Of a stretch of 64,000 bases of DNA, positions 37,950-45,840 are shown in pieces. The notes below the pieces were generated by a model. It saw only the letters and a program-made list of their open reading frames with translations. It ran no database searches and was not told where the DNA came from. Position 1 is the stretch's first letter; each line of letters begins with the position of its first letter. Made by a program: the position numbers and the translations under genes. The stretch spans positions 31,126-95,125 of the forward strand of contig JBQTJX010000007.1 in assembly GCA_052386675.1 (NCBI GenBank), written 5' to 3'. Origin of the DNA: RBG-16-66-20 sp052386675. Its GTDB lineage: Bacteria > Pseudomonadota > Gammaproteobacteria > Burkholderiales > SG8-39.

Positions 37950-40900
37950 ATGCCTGCGCCGCGCTTCGTCCTCCTCAGGCTGCACAGCGAATACTCGGTG
38001 TCCGACGGCATCGTGCGCATCGACGAGGCGGTGGCGCGCGCGGCGGCCGACGGCATGCCGGCGCTGGCGCTGACCGACAGCGCCAACCTGTTCGGCATGG
38101 TGAAGTTCTACAGCGCGGCGCGCGAGGCCGGGATCAAGCCGCTGATCGGCGCCGATTGCTGGCTGAGCAACGACGCCGACCGCGACAAGCCGCACCGCAT
38201 CCTTCTGCTGTGCGCCTCGCGCAAGGGCTACCTCACCCTGTGCGAACTGCTGTCGCGAGCGTGGTTGAAGAACCAGCATCGCGGCCGCGCCGAACTCTCG
38301 GCGGCCTGGATCGACGAGTTGGGCGGCGAAGGCCTGATCGCGCTGTCGGGATTCGCCGCCGGCGACGTCGGGCATGCGCTCGCCGCGTCCAACGACACCG
38401 CCGCGGAGAAGCTGGCGAAGCAGTGGGCGAAGCGCTTCCCGGGGCGCTACTACCTGGAGCTGCAGCGCGCCGGCGCGCCGCAGGCCGAGTCCATGGTGGG
38501 GCGCACGCTCGCGCTGGCGGCGAAGGCGGGGCTGCCGGTGGTGGCCACGCACCCGGTCCAGTTCGTCGCCGCGGAGGACTTCAAGGCGCACGAGGCGCGC
38601 GTGTGCATCTCGCAAGGCTATGTGCTCGGCGACCAGCGCCGGCCGCGCGCCTTCACGCCCGAGCAGTATTTCAAGTCGCAGTACGAGATGGTGGAGCTGT
38701 TCGCTGATATCCCGCAGGCGCTGGAGAACGCGGTCCAGATCGCGCGCCGCTGCAACCTCGCCATCGAGCTGGGCAAGAGCCGCCTGCCCCAGTTCCCGAC
38801 GCCCAAGGGAGTGACCCTCGACGCGTTCCTGCGCCAGCAGGCCGAGAAGGGACTCGCCGGCCGCATGGAGCGGCTCTATCCGGACGCGGCGGCGCGCGCC
38901 GACGCGATGCCGCGCTACCAGGCGCGGCTGGAATTCGAAACCGGCACCATCGCGCAGATGGGCTTCGCGGGCTACTTCCTGATCGTCGCCGACTTCATCA
39001 ACTGGGCGAAATCCAACGGCGTGCCGGTGGGCCCGGGCCGCGGCTCGGGCGCCGGGTCGCTGGTCGCCTACGCACTGGGCATCACCGACCTGGATCCGCT
39101 CAAGTACGACCTGCTGTTCGAGCGCTTCCTGAACCCGGAGCGGGTGTCCATGCCCGACTTCGACATCGACTTCTGCCAGGACGGGCGCGACAAGGTCATC
39201 GAGTACGTGCGCGGGAAATACGGCGAGGAATCGGTGTCGCAGATCGCCACCTTCGGCACCATGGCCGCGCGCGCGGTGGTGCGCGACACCGGTCGCGTGC
39301 TGGACCTGGGCTACAACTTCTGCGACCAGATCGCCAAGCTCATCCCCTTCCAGCCCGGCAAGCTGATCACGCTGGCCGATGCGCGCGAGATGGAGCCGTT
39401 GCTCGCGCAGCGCGAGAAGAAGGAAGAGGAGGTGCGCGACCTGCTGGAACTGGGCGGGAAGCTGGAGGGACTGACGCGCAATGTCGGCATGCACGCCGGC
39501 GGCGTGCTGATCGCGCCGGGCAAGCTCACCGACTTCTGCCCGCTCTACGCGGCCGAGGGCACCGCCAACGTCATCTCGCAACTCGACAAGGACGATGTCG
39601 AGGCGGTCGGCCTGGTGAAGTTCGATTTCCTGGGCCTGACCACGCTCACGGTGCTGGACTGGGCCGAGCGCTATGTGCGCGCCCTGGGCGAGAAGGACTT
39701 TTCGCTCGAAGCCGTGCCGCTGGACGACGCCCCGACCTACCAGCTGATCGCCGCGGGCAACACCACCGCGGTGTTCCAGCTGGAATCGCGCGGCATGCGC
39801 GACATGATCAAGCGCGCCCGGCCCGACCGCTTCGAGGACATCATCGCGCTGGTGGCGCTCTACCGTCCCGGCCCGATGGACCTGATCCCGGACTTCATCA
39901 AGCGGAAGCACGGCGAGGAGCGCGTTGAATACCTCGACCCGCGCCTGGTGCCGATCCTCGCGCCCACCTACGGCATCATGGTTTACCAGGAACAGGTGAT
40001 GCAGATCGCGCAGGTGATCGGCGGCTACACGCTGGGTGGCGCCGACCTGCTGCGGCGCGCCATGGGCAAGAAGAACCAGGAGGAGATGGACGCGCAGCGC
40101 GACGTGTTCGTCGCCGGCGCGGAGAAGAACAACCTGTCGCGGTCCAAGGCGACCCAGCTCTTCAACCTGATGGAGAAGTTCGCCGGCTACGGCTTCAACA
40201 AATCGCACGCCGCGGCCTACGCCCTGCTCGCCTACCAGACCGGCTACATGAAGCGGCACCACAACGCCGCGTTCATGGCGGCCAACTTGTCCGCGGTGAT
40301 GGACGACACCGACAAGGTGCGGATGTTCCGCGACGATGCCGAGGCCAACGGCGTGCGCGTGCTGCCGCCGGACATCAATGTCTCCGGGTACCGGTTCGTT
40401 CCCATCGATGCGAAGTCGGTGCGCTACGGCCTGGGCGGGGTGCGCGGCACCGGCGAATCCGCGGTGCTCAGCATCGTCGAAGCACGGAAAGCGGGTCCGT
40501 TCACCGACCTGTTCGATTTCTGCCTGCGCGTGGACAAGCGCATCGTCAACCGGCGCGCGGTCGAGGCGCTGGTGCGTGCCGGCGCCTTCGACGGCGTCGA
40601 GCCCAACCGCGCCAGCCTGCTCGCCTCGGTCGGGCGCGCGATGGAAACGGCGGAAAAGGCCGGGCGGGACGCGGCGCAGGAGAGCCTGTTCGGCGCGGCC
40701 GATGCCGCGCAGACCGCGAAGCTGACGCTGGTCGAGTCGCCGCCCTGGGACCTGGAGCGGAAACTCACCGAGGAAAAGACCGCGCTCGGCTACTGCCTCT
40801 CGGGCCACCTGTTCACGGTCTACGAGCCGATGCTCAAGGGCTTTCCGCGCACCTCGCTGGCGAAGCTGGCGGCATCGGACCATACCTGCATTGCGGGAGT

Positions 40901-41384
40901 CGTGACCTCGTCGCGGGTGCAGATGACGCGGCGCGGCCGGATGATCGCGGTGGTGATCGAGGACGGCACCGGCCAGGTCGAGATCAGCGTGTTCAATGAA
41001 CTGTTCGAGGCGCACCGCGACAAGCTGAAGGAGGACGCCCTGGTCGTGGTTGCGGGCAAGGTGCAGATGGACCCGTTCATCGGCGGCCTGCGCGTCACCG
41101 CCGAGGAGATCTTCGACCTGAATTCGCTGCGCGAGCGCTATGGCTCGTCGCTGCGCATCGCCATCAACGGCCAGGCGGATGCGAAGCGCCTGATGGAGAT
41201 GCTCTCGCCCTACAAGGCCGGCGGCCGCGGCGGCTGCCCGGTGCTGGTGCACTACGAGAACGGCGCTGCGAGTTGCGACGTGGTGCTGGGGGAGGAGTGG
41301 AAGGTGAATCCGGATTCGCAGCTGATCGGGGCGCTGGCGGCGTGGCTGGCGCCGGAGAACGTGCAGCTGCAGTACCTGGCCTAG
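37950..41384 (+). CDS. dnaE: DNA polymerase III alpha subunit
   Basis: A 1144-residue replicative polymerase catalytic subunit. The N-terminal PHP domain starts FVLLRLHSEYSVSDGIVRIDEAV. The palm carries the catalytic aspartates D405 and D407 (PDFDIDFCQDGR) and D559 (VKFDFLGLTTLTVLD), matching E. coli D401, D403 and D555. The fingers contain GFNKSHAAAYALLAYQTGYMK. A C-terminal OB fold (CIAGVVTSSRVQMTRRGRMIAVV) and tail follow. Length and layout are those of the proteobacterial DnaE1. Six bases after the stop begins the first of three identical palindromes. Confidence 0.98.
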   Translation: MPAPRFVLLRLHSEYSVSDGIVRIDEAVARAAADGMPALALTDSANLFGMVKFYSAAREAGIKPLIGADCWLSNDADRDKPHRILLLCASRKGYLTLCELLSRAWLKNQHRGRAELSAAWIDELGGEGLIALSGFAAGDVGHALAASNDTAAEKLAKQWAKRFPGRYYLELQRAGAPQAESMVGRTLALAAKAGLPVVATHPVQFVAAEDFKAHEARVCISQGYVLGDQRRPRAFTPEQYFKSQYEMVELFADIPQALENAVQIARRCNLAIELGKSRLPQFPTPKGVTLDAFLRQQAEKGLAGRMERLYPDAAARADAMPRYQARLEFETGTIAQMGFAGYFLIVADFINWAKSNGVPVGPGRGSGAGSLVAYALGITDLDPLKYDLLFERFLNPERVSMPDFDIDFCQDGRDKVIEYVRGKYGEESVSQIATFGTMAARAVVRDTGRVLDLGYNFCDQIAKLIPFQPGKLITLADAREMEPLLAQREKKEEEVRDLLELGGKLEGLTRNVGMHAGGVLIAPGKLTDFCPLYAAEGTANVISQLDKDDVEAVGLVKFDFLGLTTLTVLDWAERYVRALGEKDFSLEAVPLDDAPTYQLIAAGNTTAVFQLESRGMRDMIKRARPDRFEDIIALVALYRPGPMDLIPDFIKRKHGEERVEYLDPRLVPILAPTYGIMVYQEQVMQIAQVIGGYTLGGADLLRRAMGKKNQEEMDAQRDVFVAGAEKNNLSRSKATQLFNLMEKFAGYGFNKSHAAAYALLAYQTGYMKRHHNAAFMAANLSAVMDDTDKVRMFRDDAEANGVRVLPPDINVSGYRFVPIDAKSVRYGLGGVRGTGESAVLSIVEARKAGPFTDLFDFCLRVDKRIVNRRAVEALVRAGAFDGVEPNRASLLASVGRAMETAEKAGRDAAQESLFGAADAAQTAKLTLVESPPWDLERKLTEEKTALGYCLSGHLFTVYEPMLKGFPRTSLAKLAASDHTCIAGVVTSSRVQMTRRGRMIAVVIEDGTGQVEISVFNELFEAHRDKLKEDALVVVAGKVQMDPFIGGLRVTAEEIFDLNSLRERYGSSLRIAINGQADAKRLMEMLSPYKAGGRGGCPVLVHYENGAASCDVVLGEEWKVNPDSQLIGALAAWLAPENVQLQYLA

Positions 41385-41389
41385 GCTGG

Positions 41390-41409
41390 ATGTAACCGAT
41401 CGGTTACAT
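41390..41409. repeat. 20-bp perfect palindrome, copy 1
   Basis: ATGTAACCGATCGGTTACAT is a perfect inverted repeat, 6 bp after the dnaE stop and 22 bp before the SDR start. Identical copies lie at 47934-47953 and 53486-53505, and a near copy in mnmA. From its place it could be an operator for the SDR gene. The symmetric 18-bp core has the form of a TetR-type operator, but no TetR gene is in the window. Confidence 0.85.
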
Positions 41410-41431
41410 AGGGGGCGGAAAGGAGGACTGC

Positions 41432-42205
41432 GTGGGACGGCTTGAAGGCAAGGTCGCGATCATCACCGGCGGCGCGGGCGGCATCGGCGCCTCCACCGGG
41501 CGCCTGTTCTGCGAGCAGGGCGCGAGCGTGGTGCTGGTGGACCTCGATCCGCAGGCGATGGCGGCCGCCTGCGCCGCCATCCGCGCCGGGGTGCCGGGCG
41601 CGCAGGTGAGCGAGCTGATCGCCGACGTCGGGGCGGAGGCGTCCGCGGCGAAGATCGTCGCGCATGCCCGAAGCACCTTCGGCGGCCTGGACGTGCTGGT
41701 CAACAATGCCGGCATCCGCGCCTATGAACCCCTAAGCGAGGCCAGGAGCGAAACCTGGGAGCGGATCATCGCGGTCAACCTGCTCAGCTATGCCTACCTC
41801 GCCCGGGAGGCGTTGCCGGCGCTGCGCGCATCCGGCCATGGCAGCATCGTCAACGTGTCCTCCATGCACGCCTTCATCCCCCGCGCCGGCATGGGCCAGT
41901 ACGACGTCACCAAGGCCGGGATCGTTTCCATGACGCGCACGCTCGCTTTCGAGGAAGCGCGCCACGGGGTTCGGGTCAACGCGGTCTGCCCGGGGGCCAC
42001 CTTCACGCCGTTTCACGAGAAGCGCTTCGCCGCGGACGGCCGCACCCGGGCCGAGATCGAAGCCATGGCGGTGGATTGCTGCGTGCTGGGCCGCTGGGCC
42101 GAGGCGCGCGAGATCGCGTATCCGATCCTCTGGCTCGCCTCGAACGAGGCGAGCTACGTCACCGGCGCCGCCCTGATGGCCGACGGCGGCGGATTCTCGC
42201 CCTAG
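41432..42205 (+). CDS. Short-chain dehydrogenase/reductase, first gene of the accessory catabolic region
   Basis: A 257-residue classical SDR with IITGGAGGIGAS (nucleotide binding), NNAG at about 91, catalytic Ser in NVSSMHAF and Y-D-V-T-K, and the C-terminal YVTGAALMADGGG. GTG start 41432 is set by a perfect AGGAGG (41421-41426) five nt upstream, in contrast to the many leaderless-looking genes in this window. The 20-bp palindrome lies just upstream of the ribosome site. The neighbours suggest oxidation of a sugar acid or lactone-derived substrate; this is inference. Confidence 0.88.
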   Translation: MGRLEGKVAIITGGAGGIGASTGRLFCEQGASVVLVDLDPQAMAAACAAIRAGVPGAQVSELIADVGAEASAAKIVAHARSTFGGLDVLVNNAGIRAYEPLSEARSETWERIIAVNLLSYAYLAREALPALRASGHGSIVNVSSMHAFIPRAGMGQYDVTKAGIVSMTRTLAFEEARHGVRVNAVCPGATFTPFHEKRFAADGRTRAEIEAMAVDCCVLGRWAEAREIAYPILWLASNEASYVTGAALMADGGGFSP

Positions 42206-42233
42206 GGAACGTGGAACGACCGCCCGGCGGGAT

Positions 42234-43142
42234 TCAGATGCGGTAGAAGCGGGCCGCGTTGTCGTGGAACAGCGCTCGCCGGTCGGATGCCGACAGATCC
42301 GCGGTCATGCGCTTGAAGTCCTCGAACATCCGGCCGTAGGAAACGCGCAGGCCATCCACCGGGAAGTTCGACGCGAACATGCAGCGCCCGATGCCGAAGA
42401 TCCCGATCGCCTCGAGCACGATCCGGCGGTTGTCCTCGTAGTCCCAGGGACCCTCCTGCAGACACAGGCAGGAAAGCTTGCAATAGACCTGCTCGCAGGC
42501 GGCCAGCGCCTTCATGCCCCGTCGCCAGAGCTCGAGGCCGCCTTCGCTTCGATCCCAGGGAAAGCCGGTGTGGTTCAGGACCACCGGAATGTCGGAGTTC
42601 GCGCGCGCCACCTGCGCGGCTTCTTCCAGGTGCCAGGTGGGAACGCGCAAGTCCCATGACAGGTCGAATTTCCTCAGCAGTCGCAGGCCCGCGAGCCACT
42701 TCGGATCCTGCATCGACCCGGGGGTGCCGGCCACCGATTCGCCGGGCCTGCGGCTGGTCACCGGCTTGGAGCGGATGCCGCGCACCAGCGCGAAGGATTT
42801 CTGCTGCGCGAGGATGTCCCCGGCGTCCTCGGTGTGGAACCAGGCATGCGCGACGATAGCGTTCGGCAGGCCGTGCCGCGCGTTCAACTGCGTGAGCCAG
42901 CGCGTCTCCGCCACCTGCTGGTCGCGGCGGCACTCCGCCTCGACATGAACCGTCTTCACGACGTGGTGGTCGGCCGCATCGCGCCGATAGTCCGGTGGCA
43001 GGTAGTCGCGCTTGAGCGGGCTGTAGTCGCCGAGGAAGAAATCGTGCGGTTCGGGGTCCTGCAGCCACGGGTAGTACAGCGGCCCGCCGGCCAGCTGCCA
43101 GAGATGGTGGTGCGCGTCGATGACTGGCAATTCATCGTTCAT
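42234..43142 (-). CDS. TIM-barrel metal-dependent hydrolase (amidohydrolase 2 / lactonase type)
   Basis: A 302-residue amidohydrolase-2 family protein. The N-terminal metal motif is PVIDAHHHLWQL, with VHVEAECRRDQQVAET, a His in VVLNHTGFPWDRS and the catalytic Asp region MFASNFPVDGL. Relatives hydrolyse sugar-acid lactones (L-fucono- or L-rhamnono-lactonase) or 4-sulfomuconolactone and dicarboxylic pyrones. I start at ATG 43142; longer in-frame starts run through the divergent gene. It is divergent from the MBL-fold gene with only 19 bp between start codons. Confidence 0.85.
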   Translation of the reverse strand: MNDELPVIDAHHHLWQLAGGPLYYPWLQDPEPHDFFLGDYSPLKRDYLPPDYRRDAADHHVVKTVHVEAECRRDQQVAETRWLTQLNARHGLPNAIVAHAWFHTEDAGDILAQQKSFALVRGIRSKPVTSRRPGESVAGTPGSMQDPKWLAGLRLLRKFDLSWDLRVPTWHLEEAAQVARANSDIPVVLNHTGFPWDRSEGGLELWRRGMKALAACEQVYCKLSCLCLQEGPWDYEDNRRIVLEAIGIFGIGRCMFASNFPVDGLRVSYGRMFEDFKRMTADLSASDRRALFHDNAARFYRI

Positions 43143-43161
43143 GCGGGCATCATCCATCATT

Positions 43162-44049
43162 ATGGTCGCGGGCGGCAGGCGCATCGGCAACATCGAGATC
43201 CATCGCGTGCTGGAGATGGTGATGCCCTTCGACCGGCGGGCGTTCTTTCCCGACACCAGCGACGAGGCCTGGCTGCCCTACCGCTCGTGGCTCGAGCCGG
43301 ACGCGCTCGACCCGAAGACGGATGCGCTGCAGTTTCCGATGCAGAGCTACGTCGTGCGCACCGCGCACCACACGGTGCTGATCGACACCTGCATCGGCAA
43401 CCACAAGGACCGGCCCAAGCGGCCGCCCTGGCACCTCAAGACCGACGATACCTACCTGCGCGGACTGGCCGCGCTCGGCATCGCCCCGGAGGAAATCGAC
43501 TACGTCTTCTGCACCCACCTGCACGCCGACCACGTCGGCTGGAACACACGGCTCGAGAACGGACGCTGGGTGCCGACCTTCCCGAACGCGCGGTACATCT
43601 TCTCGAGGAAGGAGTTCGAGACCTGGCGCGACGTGGGGCACGGCAAGTTCGCCCGCACGCCGCTGGAGGACAGCGTGCTGCCGATCGTGGCGGCGGATCG
43701 CGCGCAACTCGTGGCGAACGACTTCGCGCTCGACGACCAGATCCGGCTGGAATCGACGCCCGGCCACACGCCGGACCACGTGGCGATCGCGATCGGCTCC
43801 GGCGCCGCGAGCGCGGTGATGTGCGGCGACCTGATGCATTCGCCGGTGCAGTGCCTGCATCCGGAATGGGTGCCCTGGCCCGACTGGGACGCGGAACTCG
43901 CCAGCCGCACGCGGCGGGCGTTTCTCGAGCGCTATTGCGACACGCCGACGCTGGTATGCACCGCGCATTTCCCCCTGCCCTCAGCCGGGCGGGTGGTGCG
44001 TGCCGGCGATGCCTTCCGCTTCGTGTACGACGAGCTGCCCTGGGCCTGA
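43162..44049 (+). CDS. Metallo-beta-lactamase-fold hydrolase
   Basis: A 295-residue MBL-superfamily enzyme. The signature is H119-L-H121-A-D123-H124 in CTHLHADHVGWNT, with the downstream metal ligands in STPGHTPDHVAIA, CGDLMHSP and the terminal His in CTAHFPLPSAGR. It resembles quorum-quenching lactonase and aryl-ester/lactone hydrolase relatives, but the substrate is not determined. First gene of a run with the aldolase and dehydrogenase. Confidence 0.86.
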   Translation: MVAGGRRIGNIEIHRVLEMVMPFDRRAFFPDTSDEAWLPYRSWLEPDALDPKTDALQFPMQSYVVRTAHHTVLIDTCIGNHKDRPKRPPWHLKTDDTYLRGLAALGIAPEEIDYVFCTHLHADHVGWNTRLENGRWVPTFPNARYIFSRKEFETWRDVGHGKFARTPLEDSVLPIVAADRAQLVANDFALDDQIRLESTPGHTPDHVAIAIGSGAASAVMCGDLMHSPVQCLHPEWVPWPDWDAELASRTRRAFLERYCDTPTLVCTAHFPLPSAGRVVRAGDAFRFVYDELPWA

Positions 44050-44054
44050 ACCAG

Positions 44055-44837
44055 ATGAGCGAAGCATCTGGCGTGCGCCCAAGCGCGATCCGGCAACGCG
44101 TGCTGGCCGGTGACCCGGTGGCCGGTGCGATGGTCTTCGAGTTTTTCGCCCCGGGCATGCCGCAGATCCTGAAGGCGGCCGGCTGCGAGTTCGCGCTGTT
44201 CGACATGGAGCACGCGGGCCTCGGATTCGAGACGCTGAAGATGCTTGCCGCCGGCTGCCGCGGCATCGGCATCGAGCCGCTCGCGCGCGTGCCCCGCAGC
44301 GAGTACCACTTCATGGCGCGGGCGCTCGACGTCGGCGCCTACGGGGTGATGGTGCCGATGGTGGAAAGCGGCGCGGAGGCCGCGCGCATCGCCGAGGCGA
44401 CCCACTACCCGCCGCAGGGCAGGCGCGGCGCCGCCTTCGGCGTGGCCCAGGACGACTACTCGGGCGGCGAGGTGAAGGCCAAGGTGGCGGCGCTGAACGC
44501 GCGCACGCTGGTGATCGCGCAGATCGAGTCGGAGCGGGGACTGGCGGAAGTGGAGGCGATCGCGGCGGTGCCGGGCATCGACGTGCTGTGGCTGGGCCAC
44601 TTCGACCTGACGAATTTCCTTGGCATCCCGGGCGAATTCGAGTCGCCGAAGTACCTCGATGCCGTGCGCGCCATCGTGGCCGCCGCGCGCCGGCACCGCA
44701 AGGGCCTGGGCTTCATGGCGGCCGACGCCGCGTGGGCGAAACGCTACCGCGAGTTCGGCTTCAACATGATCGCGGCCGGGCTCGATTCGTCCCTGCTGCA
44801 GTCGGCGATCCGCGACACGCTGAAGGTCCTGCGATGA
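44055..44837 (+). CDS. HpcH/HpaI-family aldolase (RhmA-like)
   Basis: A 260-residue class II aldolase of the 2-keto-3-deoxy-sugar-acid group. It has the family features FEFFAPGMPQILKAAGCEFALFDMEHAG, IEPLARVPRSEYHF, the metal-binding Glu in IAQIESERGLAEVEAI and VLWLGHFDLTNFLGIPG. Members cleave 2-keto-3-deoxy-L-rhamnonate, 2-keto-3-deoxy-glucarate or 4-hydroxy-2-oxo-heptanedioate to pyruvate and an aldehyde. It starts 5 bp after the MBL gene and overlaps the dehydrogenase that follows, so they form one operon. Confidence 0.9.
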   Translation: MSEASGVRPSAIRQRVLAGDPVAGAMVFEFFAPGMPQILKAAGCEFALFDMEHAGLGFETLKMLAAGCRGIGIEPLARVPRSEYHFMARALDVGAYGVMVPMVESGAEAARIAEATHYPPQGRRGAAFGVAQDDYSGGEVKAKVAALNARTLVIAQIESERGLAEVEAIAAVPGIDVLWLGHFDLTNFLGIPGEFESPKYLDAVRAIVAAARRHRKGLGFMAADAAWAKRYREFGFNMIAAGLDSSLLQSAIRDTLKVLR

Positions 44838-45835
44838 CATTCAGGCTCGGCATCCTGCGCGACGTGCTCAACGCAGCGGGCGAGCCCTCGTTCGGCGCCG
44901 GCGCGCTCGATGTCCTGAAAGGCAACCCGGGAATCGACTGGGAGTACACGGCCGAATCGGTGCCCGAGATCACGCCGGATCTGGCGGCGCGCTACGACGG
45001 GCTTTACGTGAACGCCTCGCGCGTGAGCGCCGCCAGCGTCGCACGCGCGGACTGCCGCGTGCGCATCGTTGCGCGCCACGGCGTGGGCTACGACTCGGTG
45101 GACGTCGCGGCGCTGAGCGCAAAGGGCATCGTGGTGACCAACACTCCGCTCGCGATCCGCCGGCCGGTGGCGGTCGCCACGCTCACGCTGCTGTTCGCGC
45201 TCGCGGGGCGGCTCTTCGCCAAGGACCGCATTACGCGCGCGGGCCGCTGGGCCGGGCGCAACGACCTGATGGGCACCGGGCTGGTCGGGCGCACGCTCGG
45301 CATCGTCGGCGGCGGCGGCATCGGGCAGGAGCTGCTCCGGGTGTCGGCACCATTCGGCATGCGACGCATCGTCGCCGACCCTTATGCAAGCGACGCAGCG
45401 TTGCGCGATCTCGACGCCGCGCGGGTGCCGCTCGAGCAGCTGTTGCGCGAAGCGGATTTCATCGTGGTCGCCTGCCTGCTCACGCCTGAGACCCGGCACC
45501 TGATCGGTGCGCCGCAGTTCGCGCTGATGAAGCGGGGCGCCTATTTCATCAACGTGGCGCGCGGACCGATCGTCGACGAAGCGGCGCTCATCGAAGCGCT
45601 GCGCCTGGACCGGATCGCAGGAGCGGGGCTGGACGTGTTCGAGCAGGAGCCCGTGGACCCGGCCAATCCGCTGCTCGCCATGGACAAGGTCATCGTCACG
45701 CCGCACGCGCTGTGCTGGACCGACGAGTGCTTCCACGCCATTGCCACGGCGGGCCTGCAGAGCGTGGTGGACTTTTCGCTTGGCCGGCGTCCCGCGCACC
45801 TCGTCAATGCGGAGGCGTGGAAGGCGGCGACGTGA
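44834..45835 (+). CDS. D-2-hydroxyacid dehydrogenase family protein
   Basis: A 333-residue NAD-dependent dehydrogenase of the PGDH/glyoxylate-reductase family. It has the Rossmann motif GRTLGIVGGGGIGQEL, catalytic Arg in FINVARGPIVDEAAL, Glu in DVFEQEPVDPANPLL and a late VTPHALCWTDE with the catalytic His. It probably interconverts a 2-oxo acid and its D-hydroxy acid, possibly the aldehyde or oxo product of the upstream aldolase. ATGA overlap with the aldolase. Confidence 0.9.
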   Translation: MTFRLGILRDVLNAAGEPSFGAGALDVLKGNPGIDWEYTAESVPEITPDLAARYDGLYVNASRVSAASVARADCRVRIVARHGVGYDSVDVAALSAKGIVVTNTPLAIRRPVAVATLTLLFALAGRLFAKDRITRAGRWAGRNDLMGTGLVGRTLGIVGGGGIGQELLRVSAPFGMRRIVADPYASDAALRDLDAARVPLEQLLREADFIVVACLLTPETRHLIGAPQFALMKRGAYFINVARGPIVDEAALIEALRLDRIAGAGLDVFEQEPVDPANPLLAMDKVIVTPHALCWTDECFHAIATAGLQSVVDFSLGRRPAHLVNAEAWKAAT

Positions 45836-45840
45836 CCTCG

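Noticed and set aside
37920..41252. 1110-codon open frame antisense to dnaE
   Set aside because: Long antisense frames are expected opposite GC-rich genes. The plus strand encodes a complete DnaE with catalytic aspartates, and the antisense product is a His/Arg/Leu-rich sequence without domains.
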